Origin: Pyxidicoccus caerfyrddinensis
GTDB taxonomy: Bacteria; Myxococcota; Myxococcia; Myxococcales; Myxococcaceae
Direction of reading: 5' to 3'
DNA: 64,000 bases
Assembly: GCF_010894405.1 (NCBI RefSeq)
Contig: NZ_JAAIYA010000030.1
Location: 100,750-164,749, forward strand
Below, one piece after another: positions 49,873 through 58,917 of the stretch. A program made the position numbers and the translations under genes. The number at the start of each line of letters is the position of its first letter. Positions within the stretch are counted from its first letter, which is position 1. The notes under the pieces are model-generated. The model saw nothing but the letters and a program-made list of their open reading frames with translations. It was not told the DNA's origin and ran no database searches.

Positions 49873-49885
49873 GAACGCTCGTGCT
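49873..49885. promoter_or_regulatory. TetR operator-like motif upstream of the regulator gene
   Basis: AGCACGAGCGTTC on the minus strand, 12 nt upstream of the TetR start codon, in a locally AT-rich stretch (TAAAAAGC before, TAAATAC after). Copy of the motif at 49197-49209. Confidence 0.55.
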
Positions 49886-49918
49886 TTTTACGCAAGCCCT
49901 TCTCGGCCCTCGACGGCG

Positions 49919-50359
49919 TCAGCCCTCGGTATTGCGGAGGAAGTCGGCCACCTGGGCGAAGCGCTCGTCGAGGAAGCGGCGCAGGCCGCCGGTGACGCCG
50001 CGCGCGTCCAGGGCCCGGCGCATGGAGCGCAGCCACGCGTCGCGCATGCCGGTGTCCACGGGCAGGTGGCCGTGGCGCATGCGCAGGCGCGGGTGGCCGT
50101 GGCGCTCGGAGTAGTGCTGGGGCCCGCCCAGCCAGCCCATGAGGAAGAGGCCGAAGCGCTCGCGCGTGCCCGCATTCACGCGACCCTCCGCATCCAGCTC
50201 GTGCAGCTTCGCCAGCGCTGGCTCCTCGGCATCCATGGCGTCGTAGAAGGCGTGGGCCAGCGCGCGCGTCGCCTCCTCGCCGCCGAGCCGCTGGTACGGC
50301 GTGTCATCCAGCGTGGGGACCCAATCATCCGAGGGAGGCATCTTCAGTTCGACGGGCAT
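49919..50359 (-). CDS. Group II truncated haemoglobin
   Basis: 146 residues from the ATG at 50359 (GGAAG upstream); a GTG 24 nt earlier is possible. The pattern PYQRLGGEEATRALAHAFYD, then FLMGWLGGPQHYSERHGHPR and LRMRHGHLPVDTGMRDAW is that of 2-on-2 globins, with the heme-proximal His in the RHGHLP/RMRH segment. Binds O2 or NO; likely a role in NO or oxidative-stress defence. Alone in its unit, downstream of nothing related. Confidence 0.9.
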   Translation of the reverse strand: MPVELKMPPSDDWVPTLDDTPYQRLGGEEATRALAHAFYDAMDAEEPALAKLHELDAEGRVNAGTRERFGLFLMGWLGGPQHYSERHGHPRLRMRHGHLPVDTGMRDAWLRSMRRALDARGVTGGLRRFLDERFAQVADFLRNTEG

Positions 50360-50530
50360 GGCTTCCTTCAACTCCGGGGACACGGCGCGTCCATCCTGGC
50401 GCGGTGGGCCTCCTTACGCACGCGTAAGGATTGCGTGCCGGGCGAGCGGGCAAGGTGGCGTACGGTGTACATCCCGACCAATGGAGAATTGACCGGGGAA
50501 ACACGTGGTTGCTAAGGGCTCAGGCTCCCC

Positions 50531-52993
50531 GTGAATCCCCCCTCCAGCGGCACATCGTCCGCATCCCCCCTCCTGCCCCTGGTCTGGGTGCTGGACGACA
50601 GCCCGGCGGAGTCGGAGGCCATCCGCCGCGCTCTGGCCCCCACCTGCCAGGTCGCTACCTTCGCGGACGGGCCGGCGCTGCTGGAGGCCCTGGGGCCACA
50701 GAGCGCGCCCGAGGTGCTGGTGGTGGACTGGTACCTGCCCGGCATGACGGGGCTGGAGGTGTGCCGCTTCCTGCGCGGCAACCCCGCCACCGCGCACCTG
50801 CCCGTGCTGCTGCTCACCTCCAACACGCGGCCGCCCGACGTGGTGGAGGGGCTGACGGCGGGCGCCAACGACTACGTCTTCAAGCCCTTCCGTCCGGCGG
50901 AGCTGGCCGCGCGGGTGGACGCGCTGGCGCGCTGGGAGCGCACGCGCCGCCAGGCCCTGGAGGACGAGCGCGCGCGGCGCCTGCTCGCCGAGGGCACGCT
51001 GTCCGAGGTGCAGCGCGCCGAGGAGCGCGCCTGGCGCAGCGAGCTGCGCTTCCGGCTGGCGGCGCGCGCGACGCGGGACGCGGTGTGGGAGTGGGACCCG
51101 CGCACCGACTCCGTGGACTGGACGAGCGGCGTGCACGAGGTGTTCGGCTACGCGCCCTCGGACGTGCGCGACACGTTCGACTGGAAGGTGGAGCGCCTGC
51201 ACCCGGAGGACCGCGCCCGCGTGGTGAAGGGCATCCAGGCGACGCTGGCGGGCACGGAGCACGAGTGGCAGGGCGCGTACCGCTTCCGGCGCGCCAACGG
51301 AACCTGGGCGCACGTGGTGGACCGCTGCCACATCGTCCGTGACGCGAAGGACCGGCCGGTGCAGGTGGTGGGGGCCATGCAGGACGTCACCGAGCGCCAG
51401 GAGGCGGAGGCCGCGCGCACCCGGCTGCTGGAGCTGGAGCGCCGCGCGCGCGAGGAGGCGGACCGGCAGCGCGCCCTGCTCGCCACCCTCTTCGAGCAGG
51501 TGCCCGCGCTGCTCGGCGTGCTGCGCGCCCCGGAGCAGCGCTTCGTGGTGGCCAACGCGCGGATGCGGCAGCTCCTCGGGAACCGCCCGCTGGTGGGGCG
51601 CCCCATCCGCGAGGCGGTGCCGGAGCTGGAGGGCCAGGGCTTCCTGGAGCTGCTGGACACGGTGTTCGCCACCGGCGAGTCCTTCAGCGCCCGGGAGATG
51701 CCCGCGAGCATCGACCGGCGCAACGACGGCGAGCTGTCCGAGGGCTACTTCGACTTCATGTACCAGCCCATGCTGGGCACGGAGGGCCAGGTGGAGGCCG
51801 TCATCCTCTTCGCGGTGGAGGTGACGGACACGATGCTGGCGCGGCGCAAGGAGTCCGAGCTGGCCGGGGCGCTGCGCGAGAGCGAGCAACGGCTGCGCTC
51901 GGCGCTGGCGGCGGCCAACGTGGGCACGTGGCGGCTGGACCTGGCGTCGCGGATGATTCTGCGCGACGCCAACTACAACCGCATCCTGGGGCTGGAGGCG
52001 CGCGAGGCCGCCTTCCCGCTGGACGACGTGTACGCCCGCATCCACCCGGAGGACCTGCCCACCGTCCAGGCGCACACCGAGCGCGCCATCCGCGAGCGCG
52101 GGGCGCTCGAGGCCGAGTACCGCATCCTCCGCGCGGACGGCACGGTGCGGTGGCTTCGGGACCAGGGGCGGGTGCTGACGGACGCGCGGGGCGAGCCCAC
52201 GCACTTCACCGGCGCGCTGGCGGACATCACCGAGCCGAAGCGGCTGACGGCGGAGATGCGCGCGCGGGCGGACTTCGAGCGGCAGCTCATCGGGATTGTC
52301 AGCCACGACTTGCGCAACCCGCTGAGCGCGATAACGCTGGCGGTGTCGGTGCTGCAGCAGCGGGGCCGGCTGGACGAGCGGATGGGGCGGCACGTGGAGC
52401 GCATCCACCGCTCGGCGGAGCGGGCGACGCGGATGATTCGCGACCTGCTGGACTTCACGCGGGCGAGGCAGGGCGGAGGCCTTCCGGTGTTCCCCCGGCC
52501 GGTGGACCTGCACGAGGTGGTGCACGCGGTGGTGGACGAGGTGCAGGCGGCGTCCCCGGGCCGGCGCATCCACTCCGAGCACGTGGGGAGCGGCGTGGGG
52601 ACGTGGGACCCGGACCGGCTGGCGCAGGTGCTCAGCAACCTGGTGGGCAATGCGCTGCAGTACAGCCCGCAGGACACGCCGGTGCGCGTGGTGGCGCGGG
52701 GCGGGGAGCACGGGGTGGAGCTGGAGGTCCACAACCAGGGGACGCCGATTGCGCCGGAGCAACTGCCGCGCATCTTCGAGCCGCTGGAGCGCGGCGTGGA
52801 GCGGCCGGAGGACCGCGGCGGGCGCAGCATCGGCCTGGGGCTCTACATCGTCCGCAGCATCGTCCAGGCGCACGGCGGCACGGTGGAGGTGACGTCCACG
52901 GCCGACGCGGGCACCACCTTCACGGTGCGCCTGCCGCGCCATGCCCCTGTGTCCACGTTGAGCCGGGACGGCGTGGACGAGGCGGTGGGGTAG
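50531..52993 (+). CDS. Receiver-PAS histidine kinase
   Basis: 820 residues beginning at a GTG. Residues 15-130 form a receiver domain with acidic pair DD22-23, phosphoacceptor Asp66 in VVDWYLPG and Lys118 in FKPF. PAS/PAC modules follow at about 165-300, 325-445 and 455-575 (WEWDPRTDSVDWTSGVHEVF; RILRADGTVRWLRDQGR). HisKA has IVSHDLRNPL with His at about 592. HATPase_c has NLVGNALQYS and GLGLYIVRS. With an N-terminal receiver and a kinase core it should sit in the middle of a phosphorelay; no partner gene is adjacent. Cytoplasmic. Confidence 0.93.
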   Translation: MNPPSSGTSSASPLLPLVWVLDDSPAESEAIRRALAPTCQVATFADGPALLEALGPQSAPEVLVVDWYLPGMTGLEVCRFLRGNPATAHLPVLLLTSNTRPPDVVEGLTAGANDYVFKPFRPAELAARVDALARWERTRRQALEDERARRLLAEGTLSEVQRAEERAWRSELRFRLAARATRDAVWEWDPRTDSVDWTSGVHEVFGYAPSDVRDTFDWKVERLHPEDRARVVKGIQATLAGTEHEWQGAYRFRRANGTWAHVVDRCHIVRDAKDRPVQVVGAMQDVTERQEAEAARTRLLELERRAREEADRQRALLATLFEQVPALLGVLRAPEQRFVVANARMRQLLGNRPLVGRPIREAVPELEGQGFLELLDTVFATGESFSAREMPASIDRRNDGELSEGYFDFMYQPMLGTEGQVEAVILFAVEVTDTMLARRKESELAGALRESEQRLRSALAAANVGTWRLDLASRMILRDANYNRILGLEAREAAFPLDDVYARIHPEDLPTVQAHTERAIRERGALEAEYRILRADGTVRWLRDQGRVLTDARGEPTHFTGALADITEPKRLTAEMRARADFERQLIGIVSHDLRNPLSAITLAVSVLQQRGRLDERMGRHVERIHRSAERATRMIRDLLDFTRARQGGGLPVFPRPVDLHEVVHAVVDEVQAASPGRRIHSEHVGSGVGTWDPDRLAQVLSNLVGNALQYSPQDTPVRVVARGGEHGVELEVHNQGTPIAPEQLPRIFEPLERGVERPEDRGGRSIGLGLYIVRSIVQAHGGTVEVTSTADAGTTFTVRLPRHAPVSTLSRDGVDEAVG

Positions 52994-52999
52994 AGCGCC

Positions 53000-53884
53000 C
53001 TACGCCGTCCAGCGCTTCGGGCGGCGCTTGAGCGTGGTGCTCCCCAGCCTGTCGCACAGCGCCTCGAACCGCGCTCGCGGCACGCCCTTCCACTCCAGGT
53101 CCGCCAGCGACGCCGTGCCCGGCAGCGGCGCATCCGTCACCAGCGTGGCCAGCTTGCGGTACAGCAGCGCGTCCTCGCGGTGCTCGCGCAGCGTCGCCGC
53201 CAGCTTCTCCGCGCCGCGCGGGCGCACCGTCCAGGCGGAGGCCTCGGCTGGAATCGCCTCCAGGTGGCCGTAGGCGCTCAGCAACGCCGAGGCCCCCTTC
53301 TCCCCGAAGCCCGCCAGCCCGGGGATGCCGTCCGCGTCGTCCCCCATCAGCCCCAGCAGGTCCGGCACGCTCGCGGGCAGCACGCCCAGCTTCGCGCGCA
53401 CTCCTTCCTCGTCGAACTCCTTCTCCTGCCGCCGGTCCACCTGCACCACCCGCTTCCCCCGCACGCACTGGCCCAAATCTTTATCCGGCGTCATCAGCCG
53501 CACCTGCTCCACCTCGCCCGCGAAGCGCGCCGCCGCCGTGGACAGCGCGTCGTCCGCCTCGAACTCCTTCATGGACCACGCGGTGACACCCAGCGCGCGC
53601 ACCGCCTCTTCCGCCAGGTCGAACTGCGCGTGCAGCTCCGGCGGCACGCCCTCGTCGCTCTTGTACCCGGCGAACAGCGCGTTGCGGAACGAGCGGATGG
53701 GGTTGTCGAACGCCACCGCCACATGCGTCACCGATTCCGTGGCGTCGTGCAGCAGCATGAGCAGCGACGACATCAACCCCACCGTCGCCTTCACGTCCTG
53801 CCCACCCGGCGCCTCATGGCCGGGGCGGGGCGAGAAGTGGGCTCGGTACAGCTCATACGTCCCATCCACGAGGTGCAGGCGCAT
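53000..53884 (-). CDS. 5'-3' exonuclease (flap-endonuclease-like)
   Basis: 294 residues. The N-terminal 5'-3' exonuclease motifs of DNA polymerase I and T5 exonuclease are present: MRLHLVDGTYELYRAHF, VAVAFDNPIRSFRNALFAGY, EADDALSTAA and TPDKDLGQC with clustered metal-binding Asp residues. The helix-hairpin-helix part is GDDADGIPGLAGFGEKGAS. No polymerase domain, so a stand-alone exonuclease, likely removing RNA primers or flaps. Stop is 6 nt from the stop of the convergent kinase. Confidence 0.92.
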   Translation of the reverse strand: MRLHLVDGTYELYRAHFSPRPGHEAPGGQDVKATVGLMSSLLMLLHDATESVTHVAVAFDNPIRSFRNALFAGYKSDEGVPPELHAQFDLAEEAVRALGVTAWSMKEFEADDALSTAAARFAGEVEQVRLMTPDKDLGQCVRGKRVVQVDRRQEKEFDEEGVRAKLGVLPASVPDLLGLMGDDADGIPGLAGFGEKGASALLSAYGHLEAIPAEASAWTVRPRGAEKLAATLREHREDALLYRKLATLVTDAPLPGTASLADLEWKGVPRARFEALCDRLGSTTLKRRPKRWTA

Positions 53885-54100
53885 ACGCCCCGTCTACCTC
53901 CGCCGGGTGTGTCCCGGCCAGTCCCCTCGTGCGCCGTGACAAGGGGCTTCACACTCCGGGGCAGGTGCCTGCGTGCCTGCCCGGCCCCTCTTCAGGCGTC
54001 TCCGCCGAGAGCGCATTGTCGGCCGGGAGAGGCGGACCCAACTCTGGCTTTGGGCGCGGAGTCCCGCGCCCGGTGTTGCCCTGACGGCTGGAGGTGAACC

Positions 54101-54460
54101 GTGCGCCCGAAGCTGATTGCCGCCGTGATGTGCCTGACCCTTGTCGGGTGTGCCGGCCAGCAAGTCATTTCCGCTCCCACCGAGCGCCGTGTGCAGGCCG
54201 AGGCCTCGCTGAGGGCCGCGGAAGGCGCTGGCGCCAGCCGCGTCCCCGAGGCCGCCCAGCACCTGGAGTATGCCCGGCAGCAGATCGCCGACGCCGAGCG
54301 GCTGCTCGTCGAAGGCGAGCAGGAGGCCGCGGAGCTGCGCTTCATGCAGGCCGAAGCGGACGCGGACCTGGCGCTCGCGCTGGCCCGCTCGGTGCCCCTT
54401 GAACGCGAGGCGCGGACGGCCACCCAACAGGCCGAGTCCGCGCGCCGCAGCCTCCAGTGA
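54101..54460 (+). CDS. DUF4398-type helical lipoprotein
   Basis: 119 residues, GTG start with GGAGG upstream. Lipobox LTLVGC (Cys17). The mature part is almost entirely alpha-helical, with heptad-like AEASLRAAE, AAQHLEYARQQIADAERLL and ADLALALARSVPLE, matching DUF4398 proteins found next to OmpA-like genes. Probably a periplasmic coiled-coil lipoprotein that pairs with the next gene (26 bp downstream). Confidence 0.82.
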   Translation: MRPKLIAAVMCLTLVGCAGQQVISAPTERRVQAEASLRAAEGAGASRVPEAAQHLEYARQQIADAERLLVEGEQEAAELRFMQAEADADLALALARSVPLEREARTATQQAESARRSLQ

Positions 54461-54486
54461 GCCGCCCACCCCGAGAGGAGAGCGTC

Positions 54487-56055
54487 ATGGTGCTTTGGAA
54501 GCGTGGATGGAAGGCCCTCGTCGGGGCCACGGCGTTGGTCGCGGTGGGCTGCGCGTCGGGTCCCCCACCTCGGGAATTGATGGACGCGCGCGCCGCCTAC
54601 GAGCAGCTGTCCACCAGCCCCGAGGGCCGCGAGCGCCCGGAGGACGTCGCCGCGGCCCATGACGCACTCCTGGAAGCAGAGCGGGAGTATGACCGCAGCA
54701 AGGACTCGCCCCGGGCACGCTCGCTCGCGTACGTGGCGCTGCGCAAGGCGGAGACCGCCGACGCCCGTGGCACCGCGGAGCTCGCCGCGCGTCAGCGGGC
54801 CCAGGCCCAGGCGTCGCTCGCGCAGTCGCAGGCGGCGCAGCAACAGCGCGTCCAGTCGGAGCTGGAGGCCGCCCGGCAGCAGCTGGCCCAGGCCGAGCAG
54901 GAGCGGCAGGCGGCGCTCGCGCAGCAGCAGCGCGCCTCGCAGATGGCGCAGTCGCAGCAGGCCGAGGCGGAGCGCCTGCGGGCGGACGCGCAGCGGCGCC
55001 AGCAGGAGGCCGAGCAGCTGAGGGCCCAGGCCCAGCAGCGGCAGACGGAGGCGCAGCAGCTGTCCCAGGAGACGGCGCGGCGCCAGTCCGAGGAGCAGCG
55101 CCGCGTGCAGGCCGAGGCCGAGGCGCAGCGGCTGACGCAGCAGAACCAGGAACTGCAGCAGCGCGCGTCTCAGCTCGAGTCGGAGCGCCAGGCGCGCGTG
55201 CAGGCCGAGCAGCAGGCCGAGCAGGAGCGGCAGGCGCGGGTGGAAGCGGAGCGCAATGCCACCGCGGCGCTGACGAAGCTGCAGGAGACGGAGAAGGGCC
55301 TGAAGGTGCGCGAGGAGGAGCGCGGCATCGTGGTGACGCTCTCTGGCAGCGTGCTCTTCGCGTCGGGCGCGGTGGACCTGCTGCCCGCGGCGCGCGACAG
55401 GCTGTCCGAGGTGGCGGACGTGCTGAAGGAGACGCAGAGCCCGCTGCTCATCGAGGGCCACACGGACTCGCAGGGCAAGGACGAGTACAACGAGGACCTG
55501 TCGTACCGCCGTGCGGACCGCGTACGTGAGTTCCTCACGTCGCGCGGCGTGCCGGCGGAGCGCATCAACATCCGGGGCTTCGGTGAGTACCGGCCGGTGG
55601 CGTCCAACGGCTCGCCCGAGGGCCGGGCCAACAACCGGCGTGTGGAAATCGTCATCGAGCGCGACCAGCGGGCCGTGGGCGGCAGTGGCGCGCAGCAGCA
55701 GGGCACGGGCGGCACGGGCTCGCAGCAGCAGCCCTCGCGGGAGGGCACGCAGGCCCAGCCGCCGCAGCAGGGCACGGGTGGAAGCCAGCTGCCGCAGGCC
55801 ACGCCGCCGGAGCGTGGGACGACGGGCGGCGCCCAGCAGGCCACGCCCCCGACGGGTGGAAGCGGCACGGGCGGCAGCGGGCAGGACGTGGGCACGGGCC
55901 ACTCCGCGCCTCCGGGACAGCCCGCGACGCCGAGCGGCGCCGACGAGCAGCACCACGGCGGGAGCGGTTCGATCGACACCGACGTCCAGGAGGGCGCCAC
56001 CCCACCGCAGCCCGGCGCCCAGCCCGGGCAGAGCGACACGCAGCCGCCGCGCTGA
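54487..56055 (+). CDS. OmpA-family lipoprotein with coiled-coil and Gly/Gln tail
   Basis: 522 residues. Lipobox VAVGC (about Cys22). Residues 30-95 resemble DUF4398. Residues 100-275 are a Gln/Ala/Glu/Arg-rich coiled coil. The OmpA peptidoglycan-binding domain spans about 285-395 with GSVLFASGAVDLLPAARDRL, IEGHTDSQG and SYRRADRVREFL, ending NNRRVEIVIE. The last 120 residues are low-complexity (QQQG, GGTG, TPP). It links the outer membrane to peptidoglycan. Operon with the DUF4398 lipoprotein, whose fold its own N-terminus repeats. Confidence 0.92.
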   Translation: MVLWKRGWKALVGATALVAVGCASGPPPRELMDARAAYEQLSTSPEGRERPEDVAAAHDALLEAEREYDRSKDSPRARSLAYVALRKAETADARGTAELAARQRAQAQASLAQSQAAQQQRVQSELEAARQQLAQAEQERQAALAQQQRASQMAQSQQAEAERLRADAQRRQQEAEQLRAQAQQRQTEAQQLSQETARRQSEEQRRVQAEAEAQRLTQQNQELQQRASQLESERQARVQAEQQAEQERQARVEAERNATAALTKLQETEKGLKVREEERGIVVTLSGSVLFASGAVDLLPAARDRLSEVADVLKETQSPLLIEGHTDSQGKDEYNEDLSYRRADRVREFLTSRGVPAERINIRGFGEYRPVASNGSPEGRANNRRVEIVIERDQRAVGGSGAQQQGTGGTGSQQQPSREGTQAQPPQQGTGGSQLPQATPPERGTTGGAQQATPPTGGSGTGGSGQDVGTGHSAPPGQPATPSGADEQHHGGSGSIDTDVQEGATPPQPGAQPGQSDTQPPR

Positions 56056-56127
56056 ACCGGGCTCCCTTCAGCAGTCGCGAAGACCTCCGCCTCCGGGACG
56101 CAGTAGCCTCGGGGGCGGTTTCGCGCC

Positions 56128-56709
56128 ATGACCTCCGACACCACCGCCCTGCTCACCACCGAGCGTCTGTCCCTGGCGCTGCTCCCGCCGGACGCCGCGT
56201 GGCGGGTGCTCGCCTACCACGAGGCGAACCGTGAGCACTTCGACCCGGTGTCCCCCGCGCGGCCCGCCAACTTCTTCTCCGTCACCTACTGGCGCACCCG
56301 GCTCGCGCAGGACCGCGAGGACTTCCGGCATGACCTGTCCCTGCGCCTGTTCCTCCTCCCGCGCGCCGAGCCCCTCACCACCGCGCCCGTCATCGGCAAC
56401 ATCTCCCTCACCCACATCCGCCGAGGCCCCCTCCAGGCCGCGGACCTCGGCTACGCCCTGGACCAGCGCTACGAAGGCAAGGGACTGATGACGGAGGGCC
56501 TGCGCGCCATCCGCGACTACGCCTTCGGTCCCATGGGCCTGCACCGCCTCCAGGCCAATTACCTGCCGGAGAACCTCAGGAGCGCCGCCGTGCTGAAGCG
56601 CCTTGGCTTCGTCGTGGAGGGCTATGCCCGCGACTTCCTCCTCATCGACGGCCGCTGGCGGGACCACGTCCTCACCAGCCTCGTCACGTCGCCACCCGAC
56701 GCGCGTTAG
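56128..56709 (+). CDS. GNAT acetyltransferase (RimJ/RimL type)
   Basis: 193 residues. N-terminal TTERLSLALLPPDAAWRVLA is typical of RimJ-like ribosomal-protein or small-molecule acetyltransferases. The acetyl-CoA motif is LDQRYEGKGLMTEGLRAIRDYAF, with RLQANYLPENLRSAAVLKRLGF following (the N-x-x-S-x-x-x-L-x-x-x-G-F pattern). Transfers acetyl to an N-terminal amine. The stop overlaps the convergent peptidase stop by 4 nt. Confidence 0.9.
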   Translation: MTSDTTALLTTERLSLALLPPDAAWRVLAYHEANREHFDPVSPARPANFFSVTYWRTRLAQDREDFRHDLSLRLFLLPRAEPLTTAPVIGNISLTHIRRGPLQAADLGYALDQRYEGKGLMTEGLRAIRDYAFGPMGLHRLQANYLPENLRSAAVLKRLGFVVEGYARDFLLIDGRWRDHVLTSLVTSPPDAR

Positions 56710-58811
56710 CGCATCGGCATCGGCACCTTCGCCGGGGGCAGGTTCGGCGGCGGCAGGTGCGCGTCGAACCACTCCACCATCCGCACCGCCCGGTCCTTCA
56801 GGTGCTCCGGCTTGCGCAGCCCGTGTCCCTCGTCCGCGTAGATGACCAACTGCGTCTCCACGCCCAGCGCCTTGAGCGCCTTGAAGAACTCGTAGCTCTG
56901 CGACGCCGGCACCTCCACGTCCCGCTCCCCGTGCTCGAGCAGCGTCGGCGTGCGCACCAGCTTCACGAAGTTGATGGGCGAGCTGCGCGTGTACACGTCC
57001 GGCTCGTCGTACACGGACGCGCCGAAGTACGGCAGCATCCACGTGTCGATGTGGTTCGTCCCGTAGTAGCTCTGCCAGTTGGAGATGCCCGCCCCCGCCA
57101 CCGCCGCGCGGAAGCGCTGCGTCTGCGTCACCGCCCACATCGTCATGTAGCCGCCGTAGCTCCACCCCGTCACGCCCAGCCGCGCCGGGTCCACCGGCTC
57201 GCTCGCCAGCACCGCGTCCACGCCCGACATGATGTCGCGCAGGTCGCCGTACCCGAAGTCCCGCCGGTTGGCCTGCACGAACTCCGCGCCCTGCCCGAAG
57301 CTGCCGCGCGGGTTGGGGAAGAAGACGTAGTAGCCCTGGCTCGTCAGCAGCAGCGCCATCGACTGGAAGCCGGACACCACCCCCGACGCCGGCCCGCCGT
57401 GAATCACCGTCGCCATCGGCGCCCGCGCGCTGCCCACCGGCGCCGTCGGCGGCGCCAGCAGCCAGCCCTGCACGTCCCGCCCCTCGCTCTTCCACGTCAC
57501 GCTGCGCACCGGCCCCACCGGCAGCTTCAAGTCCGCGTTGAGGCGCGTGACGGGCTTCCACTCCCCCACCGGCCCCACCCACACGTCCGGCGCGCGCGTG
57601 AAGGACTCGCGCACCACCGCGCTCGTCACGCCGTCCTCCGCCAGCGACGCGCCCACCACCCCGCCCGCGCTGATGCGCTCGGGGCCCTTCCACAGCATCG
57701 TCACCCCGCCCTTCACCGGGTCCACCGCCCCCAGCGCCGAGTCCCCCATCACCTGCGCGCCGAACACCACCCGCCCCTGCACCACCCAGTCCAGGCTCGT
57801 CGCGGTGGCCTTCATCCCCGGCGTCAGGTTGCGCGCCTTGCCGCCCGCCACCGGCACCGCGTACACGTCCCCGCCGTTGGAGCCCTGGTCGCTCATCAGT
57901 CCCTCGATGAACGCCAGCTGCTTCCCGTCGGGGCTCCACGTGGGCTCGGTGAGCTGCCACTTCGGCGTGTACAAGAGCCGCGCGCGGCCCGACTTCACCT
58001 CCACCACGTGCAGCTTCGCCACCCACCAGTTCGCATCCCCCGGCGGCGGCGCGGCGGTGATGGCGAGCTGGTCGCTGTCCGGGCTCCACGCGTACTCGTA
58101 GACGAAGAGGCTCTCCGGCGTCACCTTCCGCACGGCGCTGTCGTCCACGTCCACCACGGCCACGCGCCGCACCGGGTGCGCCTCCTGCACCACGCCCGTC
58201 TCGCGCGCCGCGGGGCCGGTGGGGCCCTTGGCGTGCTCGGCGCCCTCGCCCTCGATGACGAGCAGCGCGATGGAGTCCCCGTCCGGCGACCACCGCGGCG
58301 CGGAGGCCGGCCCCTGGAAGGACGTCAGCTTGCGCACCGGGCCTTCGGACACGTTGGCGACGTAGAGCTGCACCGGCCCGCCCAGCCCCGCGTCGGAGAG
58401 GAACGCCAGCTTCCGCCCGTCCGGACTCCACGCCAGCGAGGACTCGTTGCACGAGCGCATCGCCAGGCAGACGGTGATGCGCTCGGGCTTCGCGTCGGAT
58501 TCGGTGAGGTCCAGCACCTGGATGATGCTGCCGCCCGGGTTCGCCCCGGCGGCTTCCGAGCCGGACTCCACCCACGCCAGGCGCCGGCCATTGGGCGACA
58601 GGGCCACCTGCCGGAAGCGCACGGTGTGCTGGAGCGCCTCGTAGACGGAGTCGAGCGGCGGCCGGACGGCCTTCGCCACCGCGCCCTGCAGCGCCACGTC
58701 CGCGCGGCGCACCTCGACGCCCGCGTCGCCCGCGTGGCCTTGCTGACCGAGCACCGGCCCCGCGCCCAGCAGCACCGCACCCAGTCCGAAGATTCTCGCC
58801 ACCCGCCGCAT
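56706..58811 (-). CDS. S9-family serine peptidase (acylaminoacyl-peptidase/DPP type)
   Basis: 701 residues with signal peptide (FGLGAVLLGAGPVLGQ). Propeller region about 60-440 with repeated SPDG blades. Catalytic domain: Ser551 in GWSYGGYM, Asp631 in GERDVEVP and His663 in DEGHGL. A second, distinct paralogue of the peptidase at 24967-26967. Exported; takes short peptides from the medium or from prey. Confidence 0.92.
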   Translation of the reverse strand: MRRVARIFGLGAVLLGAGPVLGQQGHAGDAGVEVRRADVALQGAVAKAVRPPLDSVYEALQHTVRFRQVALSPNGRRLAWVESGSEAAGANPGGSIIQVLDLTESDAKPERITVCLAMRSCNESSLAWSPDGRKLAFLSDAGLGGPVQLYVANVSEGPVRKLTSFQGPASAPRWSPDGDSIALLVIEGEGAEHAKGPTGPAARETGVVQEAHPVRRVAVVDVDDSAVRKVTPESLFVYEYAWSPDSDQLAITAAPPPGDANWWVAKLHVVEVKSGRARLLYTPKWQLTEPTWSPDGKQLAFIEGLMSDQGSNGGDVYAVPVAGGKARNLTPGMKATATSLDWVVQGRVVFGAQVMGDSALGAVDPVKGGVTMLWKGPERISAGGVVGASLAEDGVTSAVVRESFTRAPDVWVGPVGEWKPVTRLNADLKLPVGPVRSVTWKSEGRDVQGWLLAPPTAPVGSARAPMATVIHGGPASGVVSGFQSMALLLTSQGYYVFFPNPRGSFGQGAEFVQANRRDFGYGDLRDIMSGVDAVLASEPVDPARLGVTGWSYGGYMTMWAVTQTQRFRAAVAGAGISNWQSYYGTNHIDTWMLPYFGASVYDEPDVYTRSSPINFVKLVRTPTLLEHGERDVEVPASQSYEFFKALKALGVETQLVIYADEGHGLRKPEHLKDRAVRMVEWFDAHLPPPNLPPAKVPMPMR

Positions 58812-58917
58812 CAGGTCCCCCAGGAGGTCGTGGAAGAGGCACCCAGCCTACAGGAGCGGGCCGCGAATGGTACGCGCACCGCTTCACGTGACGGGGACGC
58901 CCTCCCGGCGACTTGAC

